Below, piece by piece: positions 45,439 to 55,992 of a DNA stretch of 64,000 nt. Source of the stretch: Mycobacteroides saopaulense (GTDB lineage Bacteria > Actinomycetota > Actinomycetes > Mycobacteriales > Mycobacteriaceae); the NCBI RefSeq assembly GCF_001456355.1, contig NZ_CP010271.1, positions 1,674,001-1,738,000 on the forward strand, in the 5' to 3' direction. The number at the start of each line of letters is the position of its first letter. The stretch's first letter is position 1. The position numbers and the translations under genes were made by a program. The notes below the pieces were generated by a model. That model worked only from the letters and a program-made list of their open reading frames with translations. It was not told the origin of the DNA and did not search any database.

Positions 45439-47166
45439 CTACAGACCCAGGTCCGCCTCGAAAGCCCCCTCTTCCAGGCGATGTTTGATCGTGGTCAGGA
45501 ACCGCCCCGCGTCGGCTCCGTCGATCAGGCGGTGATCGTAGGTCAGCGGCAGGTAGCAGACCGACCGGATACCGATCGACTCGTTGCCGGCATTGTCGCG
45601 AATGACCCTGGGACGCTTCACAATCGCGCCAGTGCCGAGCATGGCGGCCTGCGGCGGCACCAAGATCGGGGTGTCGAACAGGGCGCCCTGGCTGCCGATG
45701 TTGGTGATCGTGAAGGTGCCCCCGGCGAGCTCGTCGGGCTTGAGGTTTCCGGAGCGCGCACGAGCCGCGATATCGGCGATGGCACGTGCCAGCCCGGCCA
45801 GCGAGAGATCACCGGCGTTGTGGATCACCGGGGACAGCAGACCCTGATCGGTGTCGACCGCGATGCCCAGGTGCTCGGCGTCGAAGTAGGTGATCTCCTT
45901 GGTGTCCTCGTTGTAGCTCGCGTTGACGTTGGGGTGTGTCTTGAGCGCCTCGACCGCGGCCTTGGCGAAGAACGGCAGGAATGTCAGGTTGACACCCTCG
46001 CGCTCGGCGAAGGTGGCCTTGGCGCGGGCCCGCAGCGCGGCGATCTTGGTGACGTCGACCTCGTGGGTCTGGGTCAGCTGCGCGGTCTGCTGCAGCGATT
46101 CGCGCGTCTTCTTCGCGGTGATCTGCCGAATCCGGTTGGCCTTCTGCGTGGTTCCGCGCAGGTGGGCCAGCGACGGGGCCGGGGCAGCCGGAGCCGACGG
46201 TGCCGCCGCGGGGGCGGCGGCCGGTGCGGGTGCCGCAGGCGCCTTGGCGGCTTCGGCGGCGGCGAGCACGTCCTGCTTGCGGATGCGTCCGCCCACGCCG
46301 CTACCGGCCAGCGCGGACAGGTCCACGTTGTTCTCGGCAGCCAGCTTGCGCACCAGGGGGGTGACGTACGGGTTGTCGCCGGTGCTGCCGTTGGCGGCGG
46401 GCGCAGGTGCGGCAGGTGCCGCGGGAGCGGGAGCGGCAGGTGCCGGAGGCGCGGCAGGTGCGGCTTCGGGAGCGGGAGGCGCAGCCGGTGCCGGCGGGGC
46501 CGCCGCAGGTTCGGGGGCCGGAGTGGGCGCGGGCGCCGCGGCGGGAGCGGCACCGGCAGCACCGATGACGGCCAGTTCGCCGCCGACGGCGACGGTGTCG
46601 TCCTCGTTGGCCGAGATACTCAGCAGCACACCGGCGACCGGTGACGGAATCTCGGTGTCGACCTTGTCGGTGGAGACCTCGACGAGAGGCTCGTCCACGC
46701 CGACCTCGTCGCCCACCTTCTTGAGCCAGCGGGTGACGGTGCCCTCGGTGACCGACTCGCCGAGCTCGGGCATCGTGACCGAGGTGCCCGGACCCGCCGG
46801 CGCCGCAGCGGCGGGCGCGGCCGGAGCGGCCTCAGGAGCAGGTGCCGGCTCGGGTTCGGGTGCGGGCGCAGGTTCGGGCTCCGGAGCGGGGGCGTCCGCG
46901 GGAGCGGGCTCGCTGGAAGCGGCTTCGCCGGCCTCACTGATCACGCCGAGCTCGCCGCCGATCTCGACGGTGTCATCCTCGTGGGCGACGATCTTGGTCA
47001 GCACACCCGCGGTGGGAGCCGGGATCTCGGTGTCCACCTTGTCGGTGGAAACCTCGAGCAGTGGCTCGTCGACTTCGACCGTGTCGCCCTCTTGCTTGAG
47101 CCACCGCGTCACCGTCCCTTCGGTCACGCTCTCACCGAGGGCGGGCATCTGGACGGAGAAGGCCAT
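45439..47166 (-). CDS. dlaT: dihydrolipoamide acyltransferase (E2)
   Basis: A 575-residue E2 of the pyruvate (and possibly branched-chain) dehydrogenase complex, and a component of the mycobacterial peroxynitrite reductase in M. tuberculosis. Two lipoyl domains (each with VSTDKVDTE carrying the lipoylated Lys) are joined by long Ala/Pro/Glu linkers. A peripheral subunit-binding domain follows ([21 protein letters not shown]), then the acyltransferase domain ending with [13 protein letters not shown]. It heads the run dlaT - epimerase - lipB - lipA, so the enzyme and its cofactor makers are co-expressed. The start is ATG 47166. Confidence 0.95.
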   Translation of the reverse strand: MAFSVQMPALGESVTEGTVTRWLKQEGDTVEVDEPLLEVSTDKVDTEIPAPTAGVLTKIVAHEDDTVEIGGELGVISEAGEAASSEPAPADAPAPEPEPAPAPEPEPAPAPEAAPAAPAAAAPAGPGTSVTMPELGESVTEGTVTRWLKKVGDEVGVDEPLVEVSTDKVDTEIPSPVAGVLLSISANEDDTVAVGGELAVIGAAGAAPAAAPAPTPAPEPAAAPPAPAAPPAPEAAPAAPPAPAAPAPAAPAAPAPAANGSTGDNPYVTPLVRKLAAENNVDLSALAGSGVGGRIRKQDVLAAAEAAKAPAAPAPAAAPAAAPSAPAAPAPSLAHLRGTTQKANRIRQITAKKTRESLQQTAQLTQTHEVDVTKIAALRARAKATFAEREGVNLTFLPFFAKAAVEALKTHPNVNASYNEDTKEITYFDAEHLGIAVDTDQGLLSPVIHNAGDLSLAGLARAIADIAARARSGNLKPDELAGGTFTITNIGSQGALFDTPILVPPQAAMLGTGAIVKRPRVIRDNAGNESIGIRSVCYLPLTYDHRLIDGADAGRFLTTIKHRLEEGAFEADLGL

Positions 47167-47305
47167 GGTTTCCACTCCTGAAAAGGGTTTTGGACGGCGG
47201 CTCAAAACAAAACGGACACTTCATGGCTTACCACAGCGACGTGTCCGCCGGGTCAATCCTGTCACTGAGCGCAACGACGCGCCTGTCCGGGTCCAAGATC
47301 TAGGA

Positions 47306-47536
47306 GTGAGCGTGCGCACGGTTGTCTGCGTCATCAAGCCCGGCAGTCGCAAGGGCCCGGCGGTGGAGGTTGCCGACGATGGCGCGCTGACCCTGTTCGT
47401 GCGCGAGCCCGCGATCGACGGCAAAGCCAACAAGGCCGCGGTCGCGTTGCTTGCCGAGCACCTGAACGTGCCGAAGTCGTCGGTGCGGCTTGTCGCCGGT
47501 CAGACGAGCAGACTGAAGCGATTTTCGGTCGGCTAA
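47306..47536 (+). CDS. DUF167 (YggU) family protein
   Basis: A 76-residue protein with the family pattern VVCVIKPGSRKGPAVEV, then FVREPAIDGKANKAAVALLAEHL and VRLVAGQTSRLKRF. YggU-type proteins are widespread, small and of unknown function. GTG at 47306 (alternative GTG 47312) follows a 139-bp spacer divergent from dlaT. The stop shares CTAA with the convergent TetR gene. Confidence 0.88.
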   Translation: MSVRTVVCVIKPGSRKGPAVEVADDGALTLFVREPAIDGKANKAAVALLAEHLNVPKSSVRLVAGQTSRLKRFSVG

Positions 47537-48153
47537 CGCTGGCGGCGCTTGGCCGCGGTGAGGTCGTCGAGCGAGGACAGGCGCGGCGCGGGAACGGGAA
47601 GCGGTGCAGTGCCAGCGGCACGCAGCCCATCAAGCAGGAGCGCGAGATACCGGCGCCATGCCTGCTCGCCGAGCGTGTACACGGGCCCCAGCATGGTGAG
47701 GATCACGCCGATGTCTTCCTGCTGCGCGTCGGCCCGGATCACGCCGGCTGTTCGTGCGCGCTCGACGAGCTGCGTCACCGGCTGCACGATGTTGGGCCAA
47801 ATCCGTTCCTTGTCCTCGGCTCGGCCGCGGCCCGCCAGCGCGTCATAGAGTCCGCGATCGGCGGCGTGGCGAGCGGCGATGCGCTCGCAGAATGTAGCGA
47901 GTCCCCGCCAGGGGTCTGTGATGGCGAGTGCCGCGCGAGCATCCTTCGCGATCTGTTCGGTGGCCTCGCTCAAGATTTCGGAAGCCAACTCGTGTTTGTC
48001 GCGAAAGTGCCGATAGGCGGTGCCTGTCCCCAGTCCGGCGCGCCTTGCGACCTCATCGAGTGTCGCATCGAGGCCGCGTTCGGAAAACACCTCGCGTGCC
48101 GCCGCGACAAGGCGCTCACGATTGGCCACCGCGTCTTGACGGGCCACGGTCAC
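47533..48153 (-). CDS. TetR family regulator of the adjacent SDR gene
   Basis: A 206-residue repressor with the helix-turn-helix TLDEVARRAGLGTGTAYRHFRDK (residues ~31-53) and a ligand domain containing WPNIVQPVTQLVERAR. GTG at 48153 overlaps the stop of the SDR gene (GTGA), so the two are one operon and the repressor should control its own synthesis. Two matched inverted repeats upstream of the operon (49188-49246) are the likely binding sites. Confidence 0.9.
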   Translation of the reverse strand: MTVARQDAVANRERLVAAAREVFSERGLDATLDEVARRAGLGTGTAYRHFRDKHELASEILSEATEQIAKDARAALAITDPWRGLATFCERIAARHAADRGLYDALAGRGRAEDKERIWPNIVQPVTQLVERARTAGVIRADAQQEDIGVILTMLGPVYTLGEQAWRRYLALLLDGLRAAGTAPLPVPAPRLSSLDDLTAAKRRQR

Positions 48154-49169
48154 ACCAGCCCGTGCGCGAGGAGATCTCGTGCGCAATCGGTGACAGTTTC
48201 GGCCCCGGCTCTGGCCGACCAGCCCAGCACTCGCTCGGCCTTGGCAGTCGAATGCCGATTGCGTCGCCCGAGCCCGGGCGTGATCGACCGCAGATCGGGA
48301 TTCACCAGCGCAAGAGCGCGCACGGCGATGTTCGGAAGCTGTCGCGTCGGCACTTTCGCGCCGTCGGTTCCCAGACGTTCCCGTAAGACTGCGGCGATAT
48401 CACTCATCCACATGAATTCTCCTGTACCCAGGAATCTTTCACCGGCGGCATGGGGCGACGTCATGGCTCGCAGATGCAGATCCACCAAATCCCGGACGTC
48501 GACGACCTCCAGTCCGATTCTCGGTGTCCCGGGCATCGCTCCCGAGAGCATTCGTCCGATGACCTGAACGGAGCTGCCCTTGTCGCCTCCCAGTGCCGGG
48601 CCGAAGACTGCTCCCGGCAGGATGGTGGTTAGTTCAGTCTGCCCGCCATAGCTCTTCATGAAGTCCCAGGCCGCGCGCTCCGCAACAGTCTTAGAGCGGC
48701 GGTATGCGGGAAGCCCGGGTTGGTTGGGGTCGGTCCATAGGGTTTCGTCGGTGACGCCGTCTTCGGTGTAGGAGGCCGGGCTTGCCGCGTTGGCGGCAGA
48801 AGTCATGACCACGCGCTTGACTCCCGCAGCAGTAGCCGCCCGCAACACGTGAAGCGTGCCTTCGCGAGCTGGCACGAGCAGCGCATTTGGATCTCGGGGA
48901 TCGTCGGGGGTGAGCGGGGAAGCGATATGCAGCACGTAGTCACATCCCTCGGCCGCGCCGGCCCAACCGCCCGGATGAACCAGGTCGGTATGCGCGAACT
49001 CGATCTGGTCCGCGTGATCGGTCGCCTGCGCCACGGCTTCGCGGACAGGGTCCTCCTTGGTGCGACCACGAACCGTGGTGCGCACTCCATATCCGCGCCG
49101 GAGTAACTCGGCGATCGCCCAGCGGGCGATGAATCCGCTGCCGCCGGTGACCAGGACTGTTTCGTTCAC
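48150..49169 (-). CDS. NAD(P)-dependent SDR/epimerase family oxidoreductase
   Basis: A 339-residue extended SDR, closest in pattern to dihydroflavonol reductase/aldehyde reductase proteins: GGSGFIARWAI (nucleotide binding), VVMTSAANAAS, and the active site YRRSKTVAERAAWDF with Tyr and Lys. The substrate is unknown. The start is GTG with GGGAG 4 nt upstream. It is first in an operon with a TetR regulator that likely represses it. Confidence 0.9.
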   Translation of the reverse strand: MNETVLVTGGSGFIARWAIAELLRRGYGVRTTVRGRTKEDPVREAVAQATDHADQIEFAHTDLVHPGGWAGAAEGCDYVLHIASPLTPDDPRDPNALLVPAREGTLHVLRAATAAGVKRVVMTSAANAASPASYTEDGVTDETLWTDPNQPGLPAYRRSKTVAERAAWDFMKSYGGQTELTTILPGAVFGPALGGDKGSSVQVIGRMLSGAMPGTPRIGLEVVDVRDLVDLHLRAMTSPHAAGERFLGTGEFMWMSDIAAVLRERLGTDGAKVPTRQLPNIAVRALALVNPDLRSITPGLGRRNRHSTAKAERVLGWSARAGAETVTDCARDLLAHGLV

Positions 49170-49187
49170 AGCACTCCCTTATCCAAG

Positions 49188-49204
49188 CGGAGATTACTTC
49201 TCCG
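49188..49204. promoter_or_regulatory. TetR operator, proximal copy
   Basis: CGGAG-ATTACTT-CTCCG: 5-bp arms with a 7-bp centre, 18 bp upstream of the SDR start. It matches the distal copy in arms and centre length. Confidence 0.65.
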
Positions 49205-49223
49205 TTTCTCGCACGCTACCATC

Positions 49224-49246
49224 AAACGGAGATAATTACTCCGTTT
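49224..49246. promoter_or_regulatory. TetR operator, distal copy
   Basis: AAACGGAG-ATAATTA-CTCCGTTT: perfect 8-bp arms with a 7-bp centre. The centre is 39 bp from that of the proximal copy. It also lies 40 bp before the divergent 113-residue gene, which may therefore be controlled too. Confidence 0.7.
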
Positions 49247-49285
49247 ATTTAGCGTGATCTCAGGATTAGCTGGCACCATGGTCCA

Positions 49286-49627
49286 ATGGCATGGATTGAC
49301 GCCTTCCGCGGCAAGCGAGAGGGGCAGACCAAACAGGGCACGAACGACGACCTGCGCTACCTCGCGAACTGGGCCGCGGCGCGCACGGGCGTGGAGGCCT
49401 ATGTCGAACCGCAGACCAACTTTTCCGACGTCACGGTGATTCTCATCGCGGGGGACGGCGAATGGACCCGTCGGCGCGTCGGCGGTGTCGCGGGTGCGCG
49501 CCGAATCTCCGAGCGACTCAAGATCCCGGTGTACGACGTGCACCGCACGGGATACCCACAACGCAAGCGTGACTACGACGCCCGGCAGAAAATCCTGAAG
49601 CGACGGGCAGCCGAGGAAGGCGCCTAG
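49286..49627 (+). CDS. conserved small protein, often labelled oxidoreductase in mycobacteria
   Basis: A 113-residue basic protein with no motif I can tie to catalysis (MAWIDAFRGKREG, ANWAAARTGVEAYVEPQT, IPVYDVHRTGYPQRKRDYD). Orthologues appear next to pepB in other mycobacteria as far as I recall. It ends 6 bp before the convergent pepB stop. Upstream it faces the SDR operon across the TetR operators. Confidence 0.78.
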   Translation: MAWIDAFRGKREGQTKQGTNDDLRYLANWAAARTGVEAYVEPQTNFSDVTVILIAGDGEWTRRRVGGVAGARRISERLKIPVYDVHRTGYPQRKRDYDARQKILKRRAAEEGA

Positions 49628-49633
49628 CCGACG

Positions 49634-51142
49634 TCAGCCGTTGGTGGCGATGTCCTCCAGCACCCCGAAGATGGTGCGCACCGGCACGCCGGTCCCGCCC
49701 TTGGCCGTGTAACCCCACGGTCCGCCGGTGTTGAACGCCGGGCCCGCAACGTCGATATGTGCCCACTGCACACCGTCGGCCACGAACTCGCGCAGGTACA
49801 GACCGGCCGCCAACATGCCGCCGTTGCGGTGGTTGGTGACGTTCGCCAGGTCGGCAACCCTGGATTTGAGATCGTCGCGCAGTTCCTCGGGCAGCGGCAT
49901 GGCCCAACCGTTTTCGCCTACGGACTGCGAGATCGTCGACACCCGGTCGCGGAACTCGTCGGTGCCCATCACACCAGGAGTGCGGGTGCCCAGGGCCACC
50001 ACCTGTGCACCGGTCAGCGTCGCGGTGTCGATCAGATAGTCGGGCTCATCCTGGCAGGCCCGCACGATCGCGTCGGCGAGGATGAGGCGACCCTCGGCAT
50101 CGGTGTTGATCACCTCGACGGTGGTGCCGTCCAGGTGGGTCAGCACGTCTCCGGGGCGCTGTGCCGTCGAGGACGGCATGTTCTCGGCCATGGGCACCGT
50201 CGCGATGACGTCGATGGGCAGCTGCTGGCGGGCGGCCAGCAAGGTCACCGCGATAACCGCTGCCGCTCCACCCATATCGGAGGTCATGTTCTCCATGCCG
50301 CCCGCGGGCTTGATCGAGATGCCACCGGTGTCGAAGGTGATGCCCTTGCCCACGAGCGCGACCGTCTTGGCCTTCTTCCCCTTCGCGCCGCGGTAGGTCA
50401 ACCGCACCAGCCGTGGCGGACGCGAGGAGCCCTTGCCCACGCCGACGATGCCGCCGTAGCCGCCCTTGGCCAGCTCCTTGTCGTCGAGAACCTCGACCTC
50501 GATACCTTCGGTCGTCGCCAAAGCCTTTGCACGCTTGGCGAATTCGGCCGGGAACAGATGACTCGGCGGGGTGTTCACGAAATCGCGGGCCGTCGCGACG
50601 GCGGTCGCCACCGCGGCACCGCGCTCCATGGCTTCCTTCTGCGCACGGCCCTTGTCGCCGACGAGCAACGTAACTTTCTGCAGGCCAGCATCCTTCGGTG
50701 CGGTCTTGGCGCTGCGGAACTCGGCGAAGCGGTATCCGCCCAGCACCAGGCCCTGCACGGTGGCGTCGACGTCGCGCTCGGACAACGTGGTCACCAGGTT
50801 CTCGACATTGTCGAGCGAGCGGGCAGCCACGCCGGCGGCGCGACGGATCGCCTCGGGGCCCTCGGCCTTACCGAGCCCCACCGCGAGCACACTGGCCACC
50901 GGCAACCCGTCCACCACCACCCGGGTGAGCTGTTCGGCCGAGCCGGTGGCTCCGACCGCCTTGAGCGCGGCCTCGATGGACTTGACGGCGGTCTTGTCCA
51001 ACAGCTGGGCGTCGACCACCTTGGGGCCCTTGTCGGACTCCTTCTCGCCGGGGCGCACCCCCACCAGCAACACTGCGGCGGAGATACCGCGCTGCGGAAT
51101 GGAGGTGGCCAGGGCGAACGAAGGTGCCGTGTATGCGCTCAT
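49634..51142 (-). CDS. pepB: leucyl aminopeptidase (M17)
   Basis: A 502-residue cytosolic metallo-aminopeptidase. The C-terminal catalytic domain has [16 protein letters not shown] (metal Asp/Lys), DMGGAAAV and the signature [12 protein letters not shown]. The N-terminal domain is the usual less-conserved hexamer-forming part. The start at 51142 has TAGGCT 8 nt upstream and is divergent from gcvT with 50 bp between start codons. Confidence 0.95.
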   Translation of the reverse strand: MSAYTAPSFALATSIPQRGISAAVLLVGVRPGEKESDKGPKVVDAQLLDKTAVKSIEAALKAVGATGSAEQLTRVVVDGLPVASVLAVGLGKAEGPEAIRRAAGVAARSLDNVENLVTTLSERDVDATVQGLVLGGYRFAEFRSAKTAPKDAGLQKVTLLVGDKGRAQKEAMERGAAVATAVATARDFVNTPPSHLFPAEFAKRAKALATTEGIEVEVLDDKELAKGGYGGIVGVGKGSSRPPRLVRLTYRGAKGKKAKTVALVGKGITFDTGGISIKPAGGMENMTSDMGGAAAVIAVTLLAARQQLPIDVIATVPMAENMPSSTAQRPGDVLTHLDGTTVEVINTDAEGRLILADAIVRACQDEPDYLIDTATLTGAQVVALGTRTPGVMGTDEFRDRVSTISQSVGENGWAMPLPEELRDDLKSRVADLANVTNHRNGGMLAAGLYLREFVADGVQWAHIDVAGPAFNTGGPWGYTAKGGTGVPVRTIFGVLEDIATNG

Positions 51143-51179
51143 AGCCTCACAGCCTAGTGAAAGCGCGTGGCGGGCCAAT

Positions 51180-51185
51180 TAGGGT
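51180..51185 (+). promoter_or_regulatory. -10 box (TAGGGT) of a leaderless promoter for gcvT
   Basis: TAGGGT ends 7 nt before the gcvT ATG at 51193, with no ribosome site between. Confidence 0.5.
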
Positions 51186-51192
51186 GAACGCC

Positions 51193-52287
51193 ATGACGGA
51201 CCTCTTGCTCGGACCACTCCATGATCGGCACGCCGCACAGGGCGCCACCTTCGCCGAATTCGGCGGCTGGAACATGCCGGTGTCGTACGCCGGAACGGTG
51301 GGGGAGCACACCGCCACACGTGAGGCCGTCGGTCTATTCGACGTGAGTCATCTGGGCAAGGCGCTGGTGCGCGGACCGGGCGCCGCGGCCTTCGTCAACG
51401 CATGTTTTACCAACGACCTCAACAAGGTTGGGCCGGGTAAGGCGCAGTACACCCTGTGCTGCACCGAGACCGGCGGGGTCGTCGACGACCTCATCGCCTA
51501 CTACGTCTCCGATGACGAGATCTTCCTGGTGCCCAACGCCGCCAACACCGCCGCCGTGGTCGCTGCCCTGCAGGCACAGGCACCCGAGGGAATCACCATC
51601 ACCGATCAGCACCGCGACTACGCGGTGCTGGCGGTGCAGGGGCCCAAGTCCGCGGAGGTGCTGCAACGCCTCGGGCTGCCAACGGATATGGAGTACATGG
51701 CCTACGCGGACGCGACGCTGGACGGTCTGCCGGTGCGGGTATGCCGCACCGGATACACGGGCGAGCACGGCTACGAGCTGCTGCCGTCCTGGGATGACGC
51801 CGGTGCCGTGTTCGACGCGCTGTTGCCGGTGATCACCGAGGCAGGTGGACAACTCGCCGGTCTGGGCGCGCGCGACACGCTGCGCACCGAGATGGGCTAT
51901 CCGTTGCACGGTCACGAGCTTTCCGCCGACATCAGCCCGGTGCAGGCGCGCGCGGGCTGGGCCGTCGGCTGGAAGAAGGACGCGTTCTGGGGACGCGACG
52001 CGCTTACGCAGGAGAAGGCCGTCGGTCCGCGCCGCACCCTGCGGGGCCTGCGCGCGACCGGCCGGGGTGTGCTGCGCACCGATCTCACGGTGCTCTCCGG
52101 CGGTCAACCGGTGGGAGTGACGACATCGGGCACCTTCTCGCCGACTCTCAAGACCGGTATCGCCCTGGCCTTGCTGGACACGTCCGCCCAGATCGCGGAT
52201 GGAGCGAGCGTCGTCGTCGACGTGCGCGGCCGCGAGATCGAATGCGAGGTCGTCAAGCCGCCGTTCGTGGACACCAATCCGGGATAA
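51193..52287 (+). CDS. gcvT: glycine cleavage system aminomethyltransferase (T protein)
   Basis: A 364-residue T protein, which releases ammonia from the aminomethyl-lipoyl H protein and makes methylene-tetrahydrofolate. Family blocks: [50 protein letters not shown] and [16 protein letters not shown]. Its lipoylated partner depends on lipA/lipB encoded 7 kb away. The ATG at 51193 is supported by a leaderless -10. Confidence 0.95.
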   Translation: MTDLLLGPLHDRHAAQGATFAEFGGWNMPVSYAGTVGEHTATREAVGLFDVSHLGKALVRGPGAAAFVNACFTNDLNKVGPGKAQYTLCCTETGGVVDDLIAYYVSDDEIFLVPNAANTAAVVAALQAQAPEGITITDQHRDYAVLAVQGPKSAEVLQRLGLPTDMEYMAYADATLDGLPVRVCRTGYTGEHGYELLPSWDDAGAVFDALLPVITEAGGQLAGLGARDTLRTEMGYPLHGHELSADISPVQARAGWAVGWKKDAFWGRDALTQEKAVGPRRTLRGLRATGRGVLRTDLTVLSGGQPVGVTTSGTFSPTLKTGIALALLDTSAQIADGASVVVDVRGREIECEVVKPPFVDTNPG

Positions 52288-52328
52288 AACGAGCGATAAC
52301 GGGTTCGGATTTGGCGACGGCGGACGGC

Positions 52329-52334
52329 TAGACT
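52329..52334 (+). promoter_or_regulatory. -10 box (TAGACT) of a leaderless promoter for ilvE
   Basis: TAGACT ends 7 nt before the ATG at 52342. The spacer after gcvT is only 54 bp. Confidence 0.55.
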
Positions 52335-52341
52335 GCCGAGC

Positions 52342-53445
52342 ATGAATCCGCTTCCCGAGTTCACCCGGCAACTCAACCCGTCACCGGCCAGTCCGGCGCG
52401 TCGGGCTGAGGTACTGGCCGCGCCGGGATTTGGGAAGTACTTCACCGACCACATGGTGTCCATCGACTGGAACGCCGAAAATGGCTGGCACAACGCGCAA
52501 GTGGTGCCCTACGGCCCCATCACCCTGGACCCGTCGGCCGTCGTGTTGCACTACGGGCAAGAGGTCTTTGAGGGGCTCAAGGCCTACCGGCAGCCCGACG
52601 GGACCATCGCCGCGTTCCGGCCCGAGGCTAACGCCGAACGGCTGATCCAGTCCTGCCGGCGCATCGCCATCCCCGAGCTGCCGCAAGAGCTGTTCATCGA
52701 GTCGCTGCGCCAGCTGATCGCGGTCGACGCCGAGTGGGTGCCGCCGGGCGGTGGCGAGGAATCGCTGTACCTGCGGCCGTTCATCATCGCCACCGAGGCC
52801 GGCCTGGGGGTTCGGCCCGCCGCCGAGTATCGCTATCTGCTGATCGCCTCGCCCGCGGGCGCGTACTTCTCGCAGGGCATCAAGCCGGTCAGTGTGTGGC
52901 TCTCGCACGAATACGTGCGCGCCGCACCGGGCGGGATCGGCGCGGCCAAGACGGGCGGCAATTACGCCGCCTCGCTCGTCGCGCAGGCGCAGGCCGCCGA
53001 CGAGGGGTGCGATCAGGTGGTCTGGCTCGATGCCATCGAGCGCCGGTACATCGAGGAAATGGGTGGCATGAACCTGTTCTTCGTGTTCGGGCGCGACGGC
53101 GAGGCCCGTCTGGTGACTCCGGAGCTGTCCGGTTCGCTACTGCCCGGTGTGACGCGAAAGTCCTTGTTGCAGCTGGCCTCCGACGCCGGTTTCGCCATCG
53201 AGGAGCGCAAGATCGACGTCGACGAGCTGGAGAAGAAGGCCGGATCGGGCGAGATCACCGAGGTGTTCGCCTGTGGCACGGCTGCGGTCATCACGCCGGT
53301 CGGCCGGGTCAAGCACTCGGGCGGCGAGTTCACCATCGGTGACGGGGAACCCGGCGAGGTCACCATGGCACTGCGTGACACGTTGACCGGAATCCAGCGC
53401 GGCACCTTCGCCGATACGCACGGCTGGATCACCCAGCTCGGCTAG
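52342..53445 (+). CDS. ilvE: branched-chain amino acid aminotransferase
   Basis: A 367-residue fold-type IV PLP enzyme for the last step of leucine, isoleucine and valine synthesis. PLP Lys lies in [11 protein letters not shown]; other blocks are [39 protein letters not shown] and [15 protein letters not shown]. Its stop shares CTAG with the stop of the convergent phosphatase gene. Confidence 0.96.
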   Translation: MNPLPEFTRQLNPSPASPARRAEVLAAPGFGKYFTDHMVSIDWNAENGWHNAQVVPYGPITLDPSAVVLHYGQEVFEGLKAYRQPDGTIAAFRPEANAERLIQSCRRIAIPELPQELFIESLRQLIAVDAEWVPPGGGEESLYLRPFIIATEAGLGVRPAAEYRYLLIASPAGAYFSQGIKPVSVWLSHEYVRAAPGGIGAAKTGGNYAASLVAQAQAADEGCDQVVWLDAIERRYIEEMGGMNLFFVFGRDGEARLVTPELSGSLLPGVTRKSLLQLASDAGFAIEERKIDVDELEKKAGSGEITEVFACGTAAVITPVGRVKHSGGEFTIGDGEPGEVTMALRDTLTGIQRGTFADTHGWITQLG

Positions 53446-55145
53446 CTCTTCACCCGGCGGCGATAGGTCACCTTGTCGAATTCGTGACCGTATTCGTCGA
53501 CGGCGGCCACGTCCATCTCGCTGACCAAGGTTCCGGGGCGCACGTCCACGCGAATGAAGGCGTAGTTGCGGTAGCGCACCCGCGACCACGACACCGCCTC
53601 GGCATGCTTGCTGCCGTCCGGTGCCCAGACGTAGCTGTTGGGCACCAGGGTGTCGCCGAGTTCGCGGCCGCGGTAGCCCTCCGGCTCGCCCGGCTGAAAG
53701 TCGTAGCGGGGCCGACCAGCCGAACCCACCGTGTAGTACACGGTGCCATCGGATTCCGGATCGACTGTGGAATTGTCACCGGCCTCACGGGTCGGGCGCC
53801 CCGCCCGGATGGGGTCGGTGCGCTCGAAGACGTGGTTGTGCCCCTGGAGCACCAGATCCACTTGATAGCGGTCGAACAGCGCACACCACGCGTCGCGTAC
53901 GCCGCCGTCGCTGGCATGGGAGAGCGTCGTCGAATAGGCGCAGTGGTGAAAGAAGCACACGATGAAATCGATGTTCGGGTTGGTGCGGTATGCCGCCAAT
54001 GTTTTTCCTACCCAGCCGGTTTGGGCTCCGCCCGAATACCCCGTGTTCGCTCGGATCTCGTACGAGACGTCGTTGGCGTCCAGCGAGAGCACGGCGACAT
54101 TGCCGTACGTGAACGAGTACGCCGACGGGCAGCCGGTGGGGCCGTTGCCGGGGAACCCGAGACGTGCCAGATGGCCGCCGTATCCGTGGGTGCCGTATGC
54201 CGCTTCCATGTCGTGGTTGCCCGTCGCGAACATCCACGGGGTGGTGGAGGCGCTGGGCTCGATGGATGTCAGGTACACGTCCCAGACGAACGGGTTGTAC
54301 TTGTCGAATCCTGCTGCCGCCGTGCCGCCCGAGGATACGAATTGCGGCTTCTTCCCCATCCCGGATGGGTCGGCGTACGCGATGTCCCCGGCCAGGATGT
54401 GAAAGTCGGGGCGGCACGCCACGATCTGATTCAAGACGTTCTGCGTGTGCGACACGCCAGGGTCGTTGTCCGCGCTGTAGTAGTTGTCGTCGTACTCGCC
54501 GGCGGCGAGCCCCGGTGGCTGGGTAGGGGTCTCATCGGTGCCCTGATCACCCATCATGGTGAAACGGAAGGGGGCGAGGGCGTTTCGTGCGGACGGTATC
54601 GCCGTCGAGGACGAACGAATATCGCCCAGGAACCCATCGGCGGTGCGCCAACGGTAGAAATGCTCGGCGCCTCCGCCGATCCCGTGCACGGGTGCATGGA
54701 CGTAGAACTGTTCGGCGCCCAGGACTCCGTGTGCCTCCGACGGAATCTGGGTCACCAAGTTTCGAATCTCGGCCTCTAGCGACGCACCGAGTTCGGGCGT
54801 GGGGCCATGGTCGAGAAAGACCTTGGTGCCGTGCGGATTCCTGGACAACTGCCCGGAGAAGCTGAGCTGGCTGGTCGAGTCCGCGCCATACCCCACACGC
54901 CTTCCTGCGACGCTCAGCGGCGCGTCATCGGCATACGCCCGCCGCCCGAACGGCGTCATTCCCAATGCGGCGACCGCGGCGGCCGCCGCCGATCCCCGCA
55001 GGAAGTTGCGGCGCGACACCGCGTGACGGCGCAGATACCCGCGATGCCACTCGTACTGCTCGGCCATCGACATCGACTGGGCCACCGATTCGGGGATGCC
55101 CATGTCCGGTGTCTCACCGGCGGGATTCAACGGGTTGCGCGGCAT
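53442..55145 (-). CDS. Tat-exported purple acid phosphatase-like metallophosphoesterase
   Basis: A 567-residue secreted phosphatase. The N-terminus has a twin-arginine signal (SRRNFLRG, residues ~44-51) followed by an Ala-rich helix ending near AYADD. The five metallophosphoesterase motifs are in order: [28 protein letters not shown] and GHNHVFER. It should hydrolyse phosphomonoesters outside the membrane with a two-metal centre. The start at 55145 leaves an unusually long stretch before the Tat motif; the ATG codons for residues 15 and 25 are alternatives. Confidence 0.9.
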   Translation of the reverse strand: MPRNPLNPAGETPDMGIPESVAQSMSMAEQYEWHRGYLRRHAVSRRNFLRGSAAAAAVAALGMTPFGRRAYADDAPLSVAGRRVGYGADSTSQLSFSGQLSRNPHGTKVFLDHGPTPELGASLEAEIRNLVTQIPSEAHGVLGAEQFYVHAPVHGIGGGAEHFYRWRTADGFLGDIRSSSTAIPSARNALAPFRFTMMGDQGTDETPTQPPGLAAGEYDDNYYSADNDPGVSHTQNVLNQIVACRPDFHILAGDIAYADPSGMGKKPQFVSSGGTAAAGFDKYNPFVWDVYLTSIEPSASTTPWMFATGNHDMEAAYGTHGYGGHLARLGFPGNGPTGCPSAYSFTYGNVAVLSLDANDVSYEIRANTGYSGGAQTGWVGKTLAAYRTNPNIDFIVCFFHHCAYSTTLSHASDGGVRDAWCALFDRYQVDLVLQGHNHVFERTDPIRAGRPTREAGDNSTVDPESDGTVYYTVGSAGRPRYDFQPGEPEGYRGRELGDTLVPNSYVWAPDGSKHAEAVSWSRVRYRNYAFIRVDVRPGTLVSEMDVAAVDEYGHEFDKVTYRRRVKS

Positions 55146-55233
55146 AGCTTCGAATGGTGGCTCACCGCAGCAGATAACGCGACCGCACAGGCCGGTGCGA
55201 CCACAAACTCTTGGTGAATCTTTCGTAGTCCTG

Positions 55234-55992
55234 TCAGTACGCCGCGAGCCCGAGCGCGGCCAAAGTGGTGGTCACCTCGATGCTCGCGCCCAACACATCC
55301 CCGGTGATGCCGCCGAACCTGCGTACGCAATGGCGCACCAGCAGCGCTCCGACCGCCAGGGCCACCGCCACCGCGACCGGCCCCTGCCACGGCCGCCAGG
55401 GTTGCGCCACAAGCCCGACGGCCATGGCCGCGAGCACCCACAGCGCCGCCAGCCATAACGGTTGGGACCCGGCGACCCTGGCACCGAAGCCGCTCTGCGC
55501 GGCACCGGGTACGCCGCGGCGGCATGCCACCACCGCGCTGACGCGTCCGACCGTGACCGCTAGTGCGATGGCCAGCCATTCTTGCCGGGACGCCAGCACT
55601 CCGAACGACAACGCCTGCGCCAGAAGGGTGATGATGAGAGCCACCACGCCGAACGGCCCCGCCGAGCCGTCGCGCATCACGGCCAGCGCGCGCTCCGGCG
55701 GCCCGTAGCAACCCAGCCCGTCCGCGGTGTCGGACAGTCCGTCGATGTGCAGGCCCCGCGTCGCGAGAATCGTCACCGTCACCGCCGCCAACCCTGCCAG
55801 GGCTGCCATGTACTCCAAACTCATCAACCAGGCGACGGACGCGGCCAGTGCCCCCAGCGTGGCCCCCACCACGGGCAGTGCTCCTAGCACCGGGCCTGAC
55901 AATGTCCCGGCTAGTCGCGCGGGAACCGGTGCCACCGTGGAGAATTCGAAGGCTCCACCCACGGGGCGCAGGATTCGCAGCAGCACGTTCAT
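55234..55992 (-). CDS. cobS: adenosylcobinamide-GDP ribazoletransferase (cobalamin synthase)
   Basis: A 252-residue polytopic membrane enzyme joining adenosylcobinamide-GDP to alpha-ribazole, the last step of B12 assembly. Recognised by [29 protein letters not shown] and GPFGVVALI. It starts in the cobT stop (ATGA). It is the last gene of the cobU-cobT-cobS unit. Confidence 0.95.
   Translation of the reverse strand: MNVLLRILRPVGGAFEFSTVAPVPARLAGTLSGPVLGALPVVGATLGALAASVAWLMSLEYMAALAGLAAVTVTILATRGLHIDGLSDTADGLGCYGPPERALAVMRDGSAGPFGVVALIITLLAQALSFGVLASRQEWLAIALAVTVGRVSAVVACRRGVPGAAQSGFGARVAGSQPLWLAALWVLAAMAVGLVAQPWRPWQGPVAVAVALAVGALLVRHCVRRFGGITGDVLGASIEVTTTLAALGLAAY

Noticed and set aside
45923..47305. 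Ala/Gly-rich open frame antisense to dlaT that runs in frame into the DUF167 gene, looking like a large fusion.
   Set aside because: The Ala/Gly runs mirror the dlaT linkers. DUF167 proteins are about 75 residues, so the GTG at 47306 is the real start.
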